From: CAVORB01 sp963736235
Lineage (GTDB): Bacteria > Pseudomonadota > Gammaproteobacteria > Chromatiales > Chromatiaceae
Assembly: GCA_963736235.1 (NCBI GenBank)
Contig: CAVTOR010000031.1
Coordinates: 248,001 to 312,000, forward strand
Reading direction: 5' to 3'
DNA length: 64,000 nucleotides
Part shown: positions 45,853-54,287 of the stretch, piece after piece
Numbering within the stretch: the first letter of the stretch is position 1
Layout: each line of letters opens with the position of its first letter
The notes under the pieces: generated by a model
The model's database searches: none
Seen by the model: the letters and a program-made list of their open reading frames with translations, nothing else
Told to the model about the DNA's origin: nothing
Translations under genes and position numbers: made by a program

Positions 45853-47287
45853 GGGCCAGGCGGAATCCCAGGGTGTTGAGACGGGTGTCGGCGGTGAAAT
45901 GATTGCGCGCGGTGCTCCGCATGGAGTGCGCGGGCTTGTTGAAAGCCCCGCCACGGGCGACGCGGTAGCGGCAGCCACTCACTTGCCGCGGACGGCCGTC
46001 GGTCGGAGCACCCTCGTAGTCGGGCTGATAGCAGTCCTGCACCCATTCCATGGCGTTTCCGTGGGTGTCGTAGAGACCGATGGGATTGGACTCGAAGCTG
46101 CCGACCGGCGCAGTGGAGATCTTGTCCCAGTCGCTGCCGCAGTCGAAACAGACCGCCCTTCCCTGCCCTGGCTCGAATCCCCACCAATAGGCGGAGCGTC
46201 GACCAGCGGAGGCGGCATACTCCCACTCCGCCTCGCTGGGCAGCCGATAGCGCGCGCGGGTCTGACCGGACAGCCATTCGGCGTAGGCCGTGGCATCCTG
46301 CCAGCTGACGTCCACCACCGGCCGGCGCCCGCGGCCCCAGCCGTAGTCGTTCGGAAGCCGCCGTCCGGTGGCGCGCGCGAAGCGATCGTACTCGGCGAAC
46401 GTGACCTCGTTGGCGCCGATCAGAAAGCCGGCGACATTCACCTCGTGGACCGGGCCCCAGTCATCGTTCGGCAGGGTCCGCACCTGCCCCATGGTGAAGG
46501 TTCCGTCCTCGAGCACCACCATCGGCGGCCCGAATCCGCCGCCCGAGAGACGGTCCGTGAGGGTCCCCGCGACCACTGGCGAGACCTCCTCGGCGGACGA
46601 CGGATGAGTTTCCGACCCCGCCTCCTCCGCGGCTGGCGGGACAAAGGTCTCTGGCGACACGCCATCCTCCGATCCGGCCACCGCGGCATCCGCCGGCGGC
46701 GGTCCGGAGCCGGCGGGAAGGGTCCAGACCTGCTGGCCGAGCAAGAGAACGCCGCCCACGGCCAACAGGGCGCCCAAGGCCAAGCCTCCCAGGAAGCGGA
46801 TATCGGCCAGCGACGCGGGCAAGGACTTCCGTCGCGGCGGGCGAAGCCCAAGATCGAGCTCGGCCTCGGAACCGGCAGACGCGCCGCGCTGCTCGATGAG
46901 CACCTGAAAGCGCTCTTGCATCAGCTGGCGCTCTTCAGTCAATCGCGCCACTTCCTCGCGAGCGGCGGCCAGGGCGAGCTTCTGGCGCTCCAGGTCCTGC
47001 TTCAAGCCGTCGCTGGTGAGGTGCTGGTCCTCGAGCTCGTCCTCCAGGCGCCGGCACTGGGCCTCCGTGAGATCCACCACCCGGTCCTTCTCGTGCAGGG
47101 TGAGACGCAGGGTCTCGACCTCCTGCTGCAGGGCGAGGTGCTCCGTGGCCGAATGGACGTCTCGCTCCGGCTGCATATCCCGGAGGGCCGCCAGCTCGGC
47201 GCGCAGGCGCTCGACGTTCTGGGCGGCCTGCGCCTTGAGCGTGCCGAGATTGCCACCCCGTCGTTCTGAACCCTCGCCAACGCTCAT
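45842..47287 (-). CDS. Membrane-anchored formylglycine-generating-enzyme (sulfatase-modifying factor)-like protein
   Basis: A 481-residue protein. A long coiled coil (about residues 15-135, with heptads such as LRLTLHEKDRVVDLTEAQ) is followed by one membrane helix (GGLALGALLAVGGVLLL, near 175). A FGE-sulfatase domain (about 245-481) follows: GTFTMGQVR, VSWQDATAYAEWLS, RLPSEAEWEYAASAG, YDTHGNAMEWVQDCY and RVARGGAF. True FGE makes formylglycine in sulfatases, but many bacterial relatives lack the catalytic Cys pair and act in signalling or scaffold roles. No sulfatase gene is nearby. It is probably the first gene of the operon leading to the PBP and FtsW-like genes. Confidence 0.8.
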   Translation of the reverse strand: MSVGEGSERRGGNLGTLKAQAAQNVERLRAELAALRDMQPERDVHSATEHLALQQEVETLRLTLHEKDRVVDLTEAQCRRLEDELEDQHLTSDGLKQDLERQKLALAAAREEVARLTEERQLMQERFQVLIEQRGASAGSEAELDLGLRPPRRKSLPASLADIRFLGGLALGALLAVGGVLLLGQQVWTLPAGSGPPPADAAVAGSEDGVSPETFVPPAAEEAGSETHPSSAEEVSPVVAGTLTDRLSGGGFGPPMVVLEDGTFTMGQVRTLPNDDWGPVHEVNVAGFLIGANEVTFAEYDRFARATGRRLPNDYGWGRGRRPVVDVSWQDATAYAEWLSGQTRARYRLPSEAEWEYAASAGRRSAYWWGFEPGQGRAVCFDCGSDWDKISTAPVGSFESNPIGLYDTHGNAMEWVQDCYQPDYEGAPTDGRPRQVSGCRYRVARGGAFNKPAHSMRSTARNHFTADTRLNTLGFRLARDR

Positions 47288-47450
47288 CGGATCTTTCCTA
47301 ATCGGCTCATTCTTCCCAGCGGTGCTCCGCGGTTACAATCGCGCACATGCATTATGCACGGTCAAACCGGGGAAATGCGACGGTTCGGCGACTCGGCCGC
47401 CAACCGAATCGAAACCCGGTTGCCATGATGAAGTCGGTAGAAATTAGCAC

Positions 47451-48986
47451 ATGAAGGCCGCGAAAGGGGCCATCGCCGCGGGCCATGAAAAGACCGCCGA
47501 GGCCGCCGCTGTCGTTCTTGCATCCGGCGGCAACGCCTTCGACGCCGCGGTCGCCGCCTGTTGCGCGGCCTGCGTGGTGGAGCCGGTTCTCGCGTCGCTC
47601 GGCGGCGGCGGCTTTCTGCTGGCCAAACCGGTTTCCGGGTCGCCCGTGATCTACGACTTTTTCGCGCAGACCCCGCACCGCAAACGGGCGCCCCCCGACA
47701 CCGACTTCTACCCGGTCTCCGTGGATTTCGGCGACGCCACCCAGGAGTTCCACATCGGGATGGGCGCAATCGCGACACCGGGAACCATCGCCGGCCTGCT
47801 CGCCGCGCAGCGCGACCTGTGCCGCATGCCGATGCGCGACTTGGTCGCGCCCGCCCGAGGCTACGCCCGCGACGGCGTCGCGCTCAATCCCTTCCAGTAC
47901 CATCTTGCCACCATCGTCGAGCCGATCCTGCGCGCCAGCGCGGCTGCCTTTGCCCCCCACGCGGCGTCTGACCGTCCCGACCGCCTCGCCGAGCCGGGGA
48001 CGATCGTCCGGCAGCCGGACCTCGCGGACAGCCTGGAGGCCATCGCCTCCGAGGGCGAGGGGATTTTCTACGGCGGGGACCTCGGCCAGCGGCTGATCGC
48101 GGACTGCGCGGCCGGCGGCGGGCACTTGGAAGACGAGGATCTGCGCGCCTACCGCGTCATCAAGCGCCGCCCCTTGAGCGCGACCTACCGCGGCGAGCGG
48201 ATCTACACTAATCCGTCTCCCGCCCTCGGCGGACCTCTCATCCTGTTCGCCCTGCGACTGCTGGGCGAGACCGAGCTAAACACCTATCCGAGAGGCGGAG
48301 CGCGTCATCTGCATGCGCTGGCCATGGCCATGCAGCTCACCCAGCGCCTGCGGCGCGAAGGAACCAGCCACCCCGCCCCGAACTCGGATCCCCTGGCAAC
48401 GGAGCTGCTCGGCGTCATGCGCGCGCACTCGGTATTCAGTCGGGGCACTACTCAGATCAGCATCGCGGACGGCGCCGGCAACCTGGCGAGCCTGACCTTA
48501 TCGAACGGCGAGGGCGCGGGCTACGTGCTCCCGGGCACCGGAATCGTGCTCAACAACATGCTGGGGGAGGAAGACATCAATCCCCACGGCTTCCACCAAT
48601 GGCCGCGGAATCGGCGCATCAGCTCCATGATGTCGCCCACGCTGCTCGCGCGCCCGGAAGGCGACTGGGTGGTGACCGGATCAAGCGGCTCGAACCGCAT
48701 CCGCAGCGCGATCCTGCAGGTCTTGACGAACCTCGTGGACTTCGACTTGGCGCTCAAGGATGCGGTCGTCGCGCCCCGCATCCACTACGAAGGCGACCTG
48801 CTCAACCTCGAGCCGCCGGTGGACGACGACACCCTGGCGGAGCTGAAGGGGAACTGGCCGAACGTCCGGCGCTGGAGCCAGACCAGCGTCTTCTTCGGCG
48901 GTGCCCACAGCGTCCGACGAGGCGCCGGGGGAGAGCTAGAGGGCGCGGCCGATCCGCGCCGCGGCGGAGTCGTACTCCGGGTCTGA
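47451..48986 (+). CDS. Gamma-glutamyltransferase family protein
   Basis: A 511-residue Ntn-hydrolase. The GGT fold begins AAKGAIAAGHEKTAEAAAVVL with the typical GGNAFDAAVAA, and the internal cleavage/nucleophile region reads HSVFSRGTTQISIADGAGN, where the Thr after Gly becomes the new N-terminus. A later GYVLPGTGIVLNNMLGEED is the lid-type loop. Family enzymes cleave gamma-glutamyl bonds such as those in glutathione. No signal peptide is visible, so this may be a cytoplasmic member. It is divergent from the FGE-like gene. Confidence 0.85.
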   Translation: MKAAKGAIAAGHEKTAEAAAVVLASGGNAFDAAVAACCAACVVEPVLASLGGGGFLLAKPVSGSPVIYDFFAQTPHRKRAPPDTDFYPVSVDFGDATQEFHIGMGAIATPGTIAGLLAAQRDLCRMPMRDLVAPARGYARDGVALNPFQYHLATIVEPILRASAAAFAPHAASDRPDRLAEPGTIVRQPDLADSLEAIASEGEGIFYGGDLGQRLIADCAAGGGHLEDEDLRAYRVIKRRPLSATYRGERIYTNPSPALGGPLILFALRLLGETELNTYPRGGARHLHALAMAMQLTQRLRREGTSHPAPNSDPLATELLGVMRAHSVFSRGTTQISIADGAGNLASLTLSNGEGAGYVLPGTGIVLNNMLGEEDINPHGFHQWPRNRRISSMMSPTLLARPEGDWVVTGSSGSNRIRSAILQVLTNLVDFDLALKDAVVAPRIHYEGDLLNLEPPVDDDTLAELKGNWPNVRRWSQTSVFFGGAHSVRRGAGGELEGAADPRRGGVVLRV

Positions 48987-48991
48987 CGCGG

Positions 48992-49528
48992 CTAGCCTGG
49001 CGCCCGCAGGGTCAGGGTCCCGTCGCGTTGGATGAGCTCGAAATGCTTCAGGTAGCTCATGCCGAGCAAGACCTCGTCGCCCGGCATATTGGGCAGCACG
49101 GAGGCCCGCACATCGTTGAGCCGCAGCCCGCCGAGATCCACGCTGCCGAGCCGCGTGGTCCATACCCTGACGTTTCCGTTCGCGGTTCGGCTGATCCGGG
49201 CTGCCCCCAGCGGCAGCTCCAGCCTGCGCGCCAATTCCAGCGGAAGCGCTACGTCGGTCGCCCCGGTGTCGACCAGGAACCGCACGGGCTGGCCATTGAT
49301 GCGGCCGTCGGCGACGTAGTGGCCGCTCCGGTTGCGGGCGAGCACGACCTGCATCCGGCCGCTGGCGTCCTCCACGGCCACCGGGTCCCGGTTGGGATTC
49401 TCCTGATGGCTGACCAAGCGATTGAAGAACAGAACCAGGATGGCCAATGCCAGGATCCAGGCACCGACCAGCATGCCCTTCCCGATACGGGATGGAACGC
49501 TGTCTGCCCGCGAAAGATGTTCGTTCAT
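48992..49528 (-). CDS. Membrane-anchored retropepsin-like aspartic protease
   Basis: A 178-residue protein. One N-terminal membrane helix (about residues 17-37, MLVGAWILALAILVLFF) is followed by a retropepsin-like domain. The catalytic motif is VRFLVDTGATDVALPLELA, with the DTGA signature near residue 90, and a family-typical VLLGMSYLKHFELIQ near the end. These TIGR02281-type proteins occur in many proteobacteria as periplasmic, probably dimeric, proteases. I prefer the ATG at 49528 to an upstream one at 49570. It is convergent with the gamma-glutamyltransferase gene, with 5 bases between the ends. Confidence 0.85.
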   Translation of the reverse strand: MNEHLSRADSVPSRIGKGMLVGAWILALAILVLFFNRLVSHQENPNRDPVAVEDASGRMQVVLARNRSGHYVADGRINGQPVRFLVDTGATDVALPLELARRLELPLGAARISRTANGNVRVWTTRLGSVDLGGLRLNDVRASVLPNMPGDEVLLGMSYLKHFELIQRDGTLTLRAPG

Positions 49529-49605
49529 GGAAGGGGAGATGGGGTTGCCGTGTGCTGCGGCAAGGTGCACGGGCCCAGCCGAGCCCGTGCATGGATGGAT
49601 CAGGG

Positions 49606-50244
49606 TTAGCGCGCGTAGGGGTTGGGCTGACCCGGTGCCGACTGGCGATTGAACTCGGCGCGATAGTAAGCCACAGCGCTGCGCCCGTTGGCGACCACGT
49701 CGTAGACCTTCCAGCCGTCATCCGACTTGTACATGCGGAAATCGAGCTTCGACGGGTAGCTGCCCGGCCGTAGGATGCCGACCGAGACGCTCACCGTGCC
49801 GCGACGCGACATGCCCGGGCGGAGGAATCGGATCTGCTGACCCTTGTAATTGGCGACCTTCAGCGCCAGGGCGCTGAGGAAACGCGCCTCGAGCGATGCC
49901 ACCATGGCCTCGCGCTGCTCCCCGGTCATGTTCGCGAAGCGCGGCCCGGCAATCCATTTCGCCATGCGGGCGAAGTCGAAGTAGGGTGCCATTTCCTTAT
50001 CGAGGTAGGCTGCCACCTGCAGCTTATTCGGCTTCTCTTCCTGATCCAGGAACGCGAGCAGCTTGTCCAGCCCCTCGCGCAGCACGGCAGCGGCATCCGC
50101 CGCGGGATCGACCCGCGCGCTTGGTCCGTAAGGGACCGGACCGTAGGGGCTCGGCCCGGGGCCATACCCATATGCGGGCTGCGCCTGAGCGTTGCCGGCC
50201 AGGGTCAATCCGAAGACGAGGGGCATCCAGAGATGGGATTTCAT
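49606..50244 (-). CDS. MlaC/Ttg2D-like phospholipid-binding periplasmic protein
   Basis: A 212-residue precursor. The signal peptide spans about residues 1-21 (WMPLVFGLTLAGNAQA), then comes a Gly/Pro/Tyr-rich stretch. The MlaC-like fold follows, with APYFDFARMAKWIAGPRF, NMTGEQREAMVASLE and the end KLDFRMYKSDDGWKVYDVV. MlaC proteins carry phospholipids between the two membranes and partner with MlaFEDB, which is absent here. The ATG at 50244 has a GGAGG site. The 122-bp tandem repeat is upstream of it. It could be an orphan MlaC for a membrane or envelope-stress role. Confidence 0.82.
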   Translation of the reverse strand: MKSHLWMPLVFGLTLAGNAQAQPAYGYGPGPSPYGPVPYGPSARVDPAADAAAVLREGLDKLLAFLDQEEKPNKLQVAAYLDKEMAPYFDFARMAKWIAGPRFANMTGEQREAMVASLEARFLSALALKVANYKGQQIRFLRPGMSRRGTVSVSVGILRPGSYPSKLDFRMYKSDDGWKVYDVVANGRSAVAYYRAEFNRQSAPGQPNPYAR

Positions 50245-50400
50245 CAAGTTCCTCCAGTGATTGTTATAAGGGCCGCGCGAAACGGCTCTCGCGGCGCTTT
50301 GGCAGGGTGCCAACGCGGTGGGGGAAAATCAAGCCGTGATCATCGCGTCCCGGGTAAAAGGTTGCGGCGCGTCCCGCCAAGGCAGTTAGCCCAGAGCGTT

Positions 50401-50672
50401 GGGCATCCCGGGACGGGATGATTCAGCATCCGTCGCGACACAGGGAAGTGCCGCCATTCTCGGCGGAGCATTCCGGGGAGAATGGAGGAATGCGGGAACC
50501 GCGTTTTCGCGTTCCGTGCGCTGGGCATCCCGGGACGGGATGATTCAGCATCCGTCGCGGCACAGGGAAGTGCCGCCGTTCTCGGCGGAGCAATCCGCGG
50601 AGAATGGAGGAATGCGGAAACCGCGTTTTCGCGTTCCGTGCGCTGGGCATCCCGGGACGGGATGATTCAGCG
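50401..50672. repeat. Tandem repeat of 122-bp units, two full and one partial
   Basis: Units begin GGGCATCCCGGGACGGGATG at 50401, 50523 and 50645, so the period is 122 bases. Units 1 and 2 differ at only a few positions. Each unit contains hairpins CATCCCG-GGA-CGGGATG, ATTCTC...GAGAAT and CGCG-TTTT-CGCG. 122 is not a multiple of three, so it is not a coding repeat. It sits between the 5' end of the MlaC-like gene and the 3' end of the broken CbbQ-like gene. Confidence 0.9.
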
Positions 50673-50675
50673 CTT

Positions 50676-51166
50676 CTAAAAAAGCGACGCGGAAAGCTCG
50701 TTGACCGCCGAGAGCATCTCCCGATCGTCGGTCAGGGCCTGGGCGACCGCGCTGCGGCACGCTACCACCGGGTCCACGTCAGATGCGATGAGCTTGGCCG
50801 CGTGCACCAGCAGGCGGGTGGAGGCGCCCTCCTCCAGCCCCTGCCCCTTGAGATTGCGGGTCATGTGCGCGAACTTGACCAGCTGACTCGCCACGCCAAA
50901 GTCGATGCCCGATTCCTTCTCGACGATGCGCTGCTCCAGGGCCGCGTCCGGATAGTCGAACTCGAGGGCAACGAAGCGCTGACGCGTGGACTGCTTGAGG
51001 TCCTTGAGCACGCTCTGGTAGCCAGGATTGTAGGAAATCGCCAGACAGAACTCCTCCGGCGCCTCAAGCAGCTCACCCGCCTTCTCCATCGGCAGCACCC
51101 GACGGTCGTCGGCCAGGGGATGAATGACGACCGTCGTGTCCTTGCGCGCCTCCACGATCTCATCTA
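50676..51166 (-). pseudogene. C-terminal half of a CbbQ/NorQ-type AAA+ ATPase, cut by an IS630 element
   Basis: The frame covers the post-Walker-B part: DEIVEARKDTTVVIHPLADD, EEFCLAISYNPGYQSVLKDL and ATRLLVHAAKLIASDV-like end of the AAA_5/CbbQ C-terminal domain. It joins in frame to the N-terminal half at 52331-52661 once the insertion is removed. In carbon-fixing bacteria CbbQ activates Rubisco together with CbbO; NorQ matures nitric oxide reductase. No cbbO, rubisco or nor genes are in the window. The split copy is presumed inactive. Confidence 0.85.
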
Positions 51167-52330
51167 GTGTAGTGCGCCACAATTAACGGAACTTATTAAG
51201 ACGCGTCCTGTCTTTTGTAGAATGCTGATGCAGACAGGGGGCTTACGATGCGAGTGGCGCCGGTCATTGAGTTGTCGCCCGAAGAGAGCAAGCGGCTCAA
51301 GCGAATGGCCAGTTCCAGTACCGTCAGTGTGCGCGAGGCACAGCGCGCAACGATCGTGCTGTTGGCAGCGGACGGAATGACCAATCAAGAGATTGCCGAG
51401 CAACTGGGGGTGGGCCGGGTGCAGGTCGGTCGCTGGCGCACCCGCTACGCCGAAGGTGGGTTGGCGGCGATTGTGCAGGATCTCCCGCGCGGTGGGCGCC
51501 CGCGCCAGGTGGATGCCCAGGAAATTGTGCGCCTGACCACGCAGACGACACCGCCGTCGGCGACGCACTGGAGTACCCGCACGCTGGCGCAGGCCACTGG
51601 CATCAGTGCCTCGAGCATTCGCCGGGTGTGGCAAGCGCATGGTCTGAAACCGCACCGGGTTGAGACTTTCAAGGTCTCGCGCGATCCGCGTTTTATCGAA
51701 AAGCTCGAGGATATCGTCGGGCTGTATCTGAGCCCGCCCGAACACGCACTGGTGCTGTGCTGTGACGAGAAAAGCCAGGTGCAGGCCCTGGATCGTACCC
51801 AGCCGGGCTTGCCGTTGAAGAAGGGACGCGCGGCAACGATGACCCACGACTACAAACGTCACGGCACGACCACCTTGTTTGCCGCCCTCAACGTGCTCGA
51901 CGGAACTGTCATTGGCCAGTGCCAGGCGCGCCATCGTCATATCGAATGGTTGAAGTTCCTGCGCCAGATCGAGCGCCGCACGCCCAAGGAGAAGAGCCTG
52001 CATCTGATCTGCGACAACTACGCGACCCATAAGCACCCGGCAGTTAGGGCCTGGCTGGAGAAGCACCCGCGTTTCCACATCCACTTCACGCCAACCTCCG
52101 CTTCTTGGCTGAACATGGTCGAGCGCTTCTTCCGCGATCTGACCAACCAGCAGCTGCGCCGCGGCGTCTTCACCAGCGTGCCCGAATTGATTCAGACCAT
52201 CGACAACTACATCGCCGAGCACAACAAAAATCCCAAACCCTTTATCTGGACCGCCAAGGCCAGCGACATCCTCGAGAAGGTCGTTCGTGCCAATCGTCGC
52301 TTAAGTTCCAAACAGAATGGCGCACTACAC
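51167..52330 (+). mobile_element. IS630-family insertion sequence, 1164 bp
   Basis: It is bounded by inverted terminal repeats GTGTAGTGCGCCA on both ends, with a further matching GGAACTTA block inside each. It is flanked by duplicated TA (51165-51166 and 52331-52332), the target duplication of the IS630/Tc1-mariner superfamily. Removing it and one TA joins the flanks into a continuous AAA Walker B coding sequence. The element is complete and encodes one intact transposase, so it could still move. It is the only copy in the window. Confidence 0.92.
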
Positions 52331-52333
52331 TAG
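51248..52333 (+). CDS. IS630 family transposase
   Basis: A 361-residue transposase. The N-terminal helix-turn-helix region has TNQEIAEQLGVGRVQVGRWR and a second HTH with THWSTRTLAQATGISASSI. The DDE catalytic core has Asp in LVLCCDEKSQVQAL (about residue 174), Asp in LICDNYATHK (about 255) and Glu in LNMVERFFRDL (about 290), with the 34-36 residue final spacing of this superfamily. The stop codon TAG at 52331-52333 is supplied by the duplicated target TA plus the next host base. It is an intact gene. Confidence 0.95.
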   Translation: MRVAPVIELSPEESKRLKRMASSSTVSVREAQRATIVLLAADGMTNQEIAEQLGVGRVQVGRWRTRYAEGGLAAIVQDLPRGGRPRQVDAQEIVRLTTQTTPPSATHWSTRTLAQATGISASSIRRVWQAHGLKPHRVETFKVSRDPRFIEKLEDIVGLYLSPPEHALVLCCDEKSQVQALDRTQPGLPLKKGRAATMTHDYKRHGTTTLFAALNVLDGTVIGQCQARHRHIEWLKFLRQIERRTPKEKSLHLICDNYATHKHPAVRAWLEKHPRFHIHFTPTSASWLNMVERFFRDLTNQQLRRGVFTSVPELIQTIDNYIAEHNKNPKPFIWTAKASDILEKVVRANRRLSSKQNGALH

Positions 52334-52661
52334 ATAGCAGATCCCCCCGGCGCGCACGGCGCGGGCCAGAGGGCAGTCGACCCAGATGGGTCTCGCCGCC
52401 CTTGACCAGGAAGCGGCCGACGAGGTCGGAGGAAGTGAGGTCGTCGTGACAGGAGACCGAGATCAGCGGGCGCTTCAAACGCCATGCCATATGCTCCATG
52501 AAACGCGTCTTGCCGCAGCCCGTTGGCCCCTTGAGCAGGACCGGCAGGCCGTTTCGATACGCGGCGTCGAACACCGCAATCTCATCCCCCACCGCCTCGT
52601 AATAAGGCTCCTGTTCGATCAAGTATTCCTCGGGCCTGAGGACTCTCAGCTCGTGCTGCAC
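52331..52661 (-). pseudogene. N-terminal half of the CbbQ/NorQ-type AAA+ ATPase, plus a one-base indel
   Basis: From the GTG at 52661 (GAGGAG ribosome site) the frame gives EEYLIEQEPYYEAVGDEIAV, Walker A VLLKGPTGCGKTRFMEHMAW near residue 45 and VSCHDDLTSSDLVGRF. Near 52384 the frame slips: after GGETH an extra base displaces the expected WVDCPLARAVRAGGICYL. The segment then runs to the IS630 left target. With the insertion and one base removed, this half joins the C-terminal half at Walker B (CYL-DEIVEARK). So the gene carries two lesions. Confidence 0.85.
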
Positions 52662-52790
52662 TCGGGGTCTCCTCGTGTTTTCTCGCCAGAGCGTTGAGGT
52701 TGGGGGCGGCGTTCCGGCCAGGCAAGGGCCTACCCGCCGCCGATCGGAGCATGGCGCAGCCTGCGCCCGTGGCGGCCGGCACAGCACAGG

Positions 52791-54269
52791 CTAACGTCTG
52801 CGCCCCCCGGTCAGGGAGCCGAGAATTCCCCGCATCAACGAGCGCCCGATCTGGGTGCCGATGGAGCGCGCCGCGCTCGATACGAAGGCCTCCAGCGGGC
52901 TCTGCCGGCCGCGGCCGCGGGAAGTCTTGGGCTCGCGGCGCGGGCGACGGGAGCGGACGTCGCCGTTTCGGCCGCGGCTTGCTCGGCCCGCTGCTGCAGG
53001 ATCTCATAGGCGGAGACGCGGTCCACCGCTCGGTCATAGATGCCCTTGACCAGGGAGCCCGCCATCACGGCCGCGCGCTCGGCGGGGGTGATCGGACCGA
53101 GACGGCTTCCGGGCGGGGCGACCGGATGCGCTCGCACCACCGACGGGAGTGCCCTTCTCGTCCAGGGTCGAGGCCAGCGCCTCGCCGACGCCGAGCTCGG
53201 TGATCACCTGCTCGGTGTCGAGGTTCGGGTTGGGACGGAAGGTCTGGGCCGCCACCCGCACCGCCTTCTGATCCTTGGGCGTGAAGGCGCGCAGCGCGTG
53301 CTGAACCCGATTGCCGAGCTGGCCGAGCACGTCCTCGGGCACGTCGGTCGGATTCTGGGTGACGAAGTAGACGCCGACGCCCTTGGAGCGGATCAGGCGC
53401 ACCACCTGCTCCACCTTGTCGAGCAGTATCTTCGGGGCATCGTCGAACAGCAGGTGCGCCTCGTCGAAGAAGAAGACCAGCTTGGGCTTGTCCGGGTCGC
53501 CGACCTCCGGCAGCTGCTCGAACAGCTCGGAGAGCAGCCACAGCAGGAAGGTCGCGTAGAGGGCGGGGGTGTGGATGAGCTTGTCCGCGGCCAGCACGTT
53601 CACGAATCCACGACCCTGCTCGTCGGTCTGCATCAGGTCGGCGAGGTCCAGGGCCGGCTCGCCGAACAGCTGCTCGGCGCCCTGCTCCTCGAGGGTCAGC
53701 AGGCGGCGCTGGATGGCGCCGACGCTGGCCTTGGAGACATTGCCGTAGGTCGACTGCAGCGCACTGGCGTTGTCGGCGACATAGGCGAGCAGGGACCGCA
53801 GGTCCTTGAGATCCAGCAGCAGCCAGCCATTCTCGTCGGCCACCCGGAAGACGATGTTGAGCACCCCCTCCTGGGTGTCGTTGAGGTCGAACAGCCGTGG
53901 CGAGCAACAAGGGGCCCCATGTCCGAGATCGTGGTGCGCACCGGGTGCCCCTGCTCGCCCGAGGATGTCCCAGAAGGTCACCGGGGCACCCGGCATAGGC
54001 GAAACCGTCCTCCGCCTCCAGACCGCATTTCCGCGACCCGCTCGGCAACCTTGCGTTGCCGCCTCCCGCCTGGCTGATGCCGGCCAGGTCGCCCTTGATG
54101 TCCGCGAGGAACACGGGCACCCCGGCGCGGCTGAAGCCTCCGCCAGACGCTGCAGGGTGACCGTCTTGCCGGTGCCCGTGGCGCCCGCGACCAGCCCGTG
54201 GCGATTGGCCATGCGCGACAGGATGGAGACCGGGAACTCGCCTTTGCCAATAAGAAGGGATTCGGACAT
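52791..54269 (-). pseudogene. DUF853/HerA-like helicase family (YjgR-like) ATPase with many single-base indels
   Basis: From the ATG at 54269 the N-terminus is SLLIGKGEFPVSILSRMANR, then the Walker A region GLVAGATGTGKTVTLQRLAE. After that the frame changes repeatedly: about 54136, 54054, 54022, 53984, 53959, 53908 and 53898, then a long clean frame to about 53143, and one more near 52950. The central clean frame reads GVLNIVFRVADENGWLLLDL and LVFFFDEAHLLFDDAPK (Walker B). The C-terminus, in a further frame, ends SLMRGILGSLTGGRRR at the TAG at 52791-52793. Roughly nine one-base events break a 493-codon gene. YjgR-type proteins are ring-forming ATPases of unknown biological role. Confidence 0.82.
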
Positions 54270-54287
54270 CGGGGTGGCTCCTTGAGA

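Noticed and set aside
50401..50672. CRISPR array
   Set aside because: The repeated unit is a continuous 122 bases with no short repeat alternating with unique spacers, and no cas gene is nearby.
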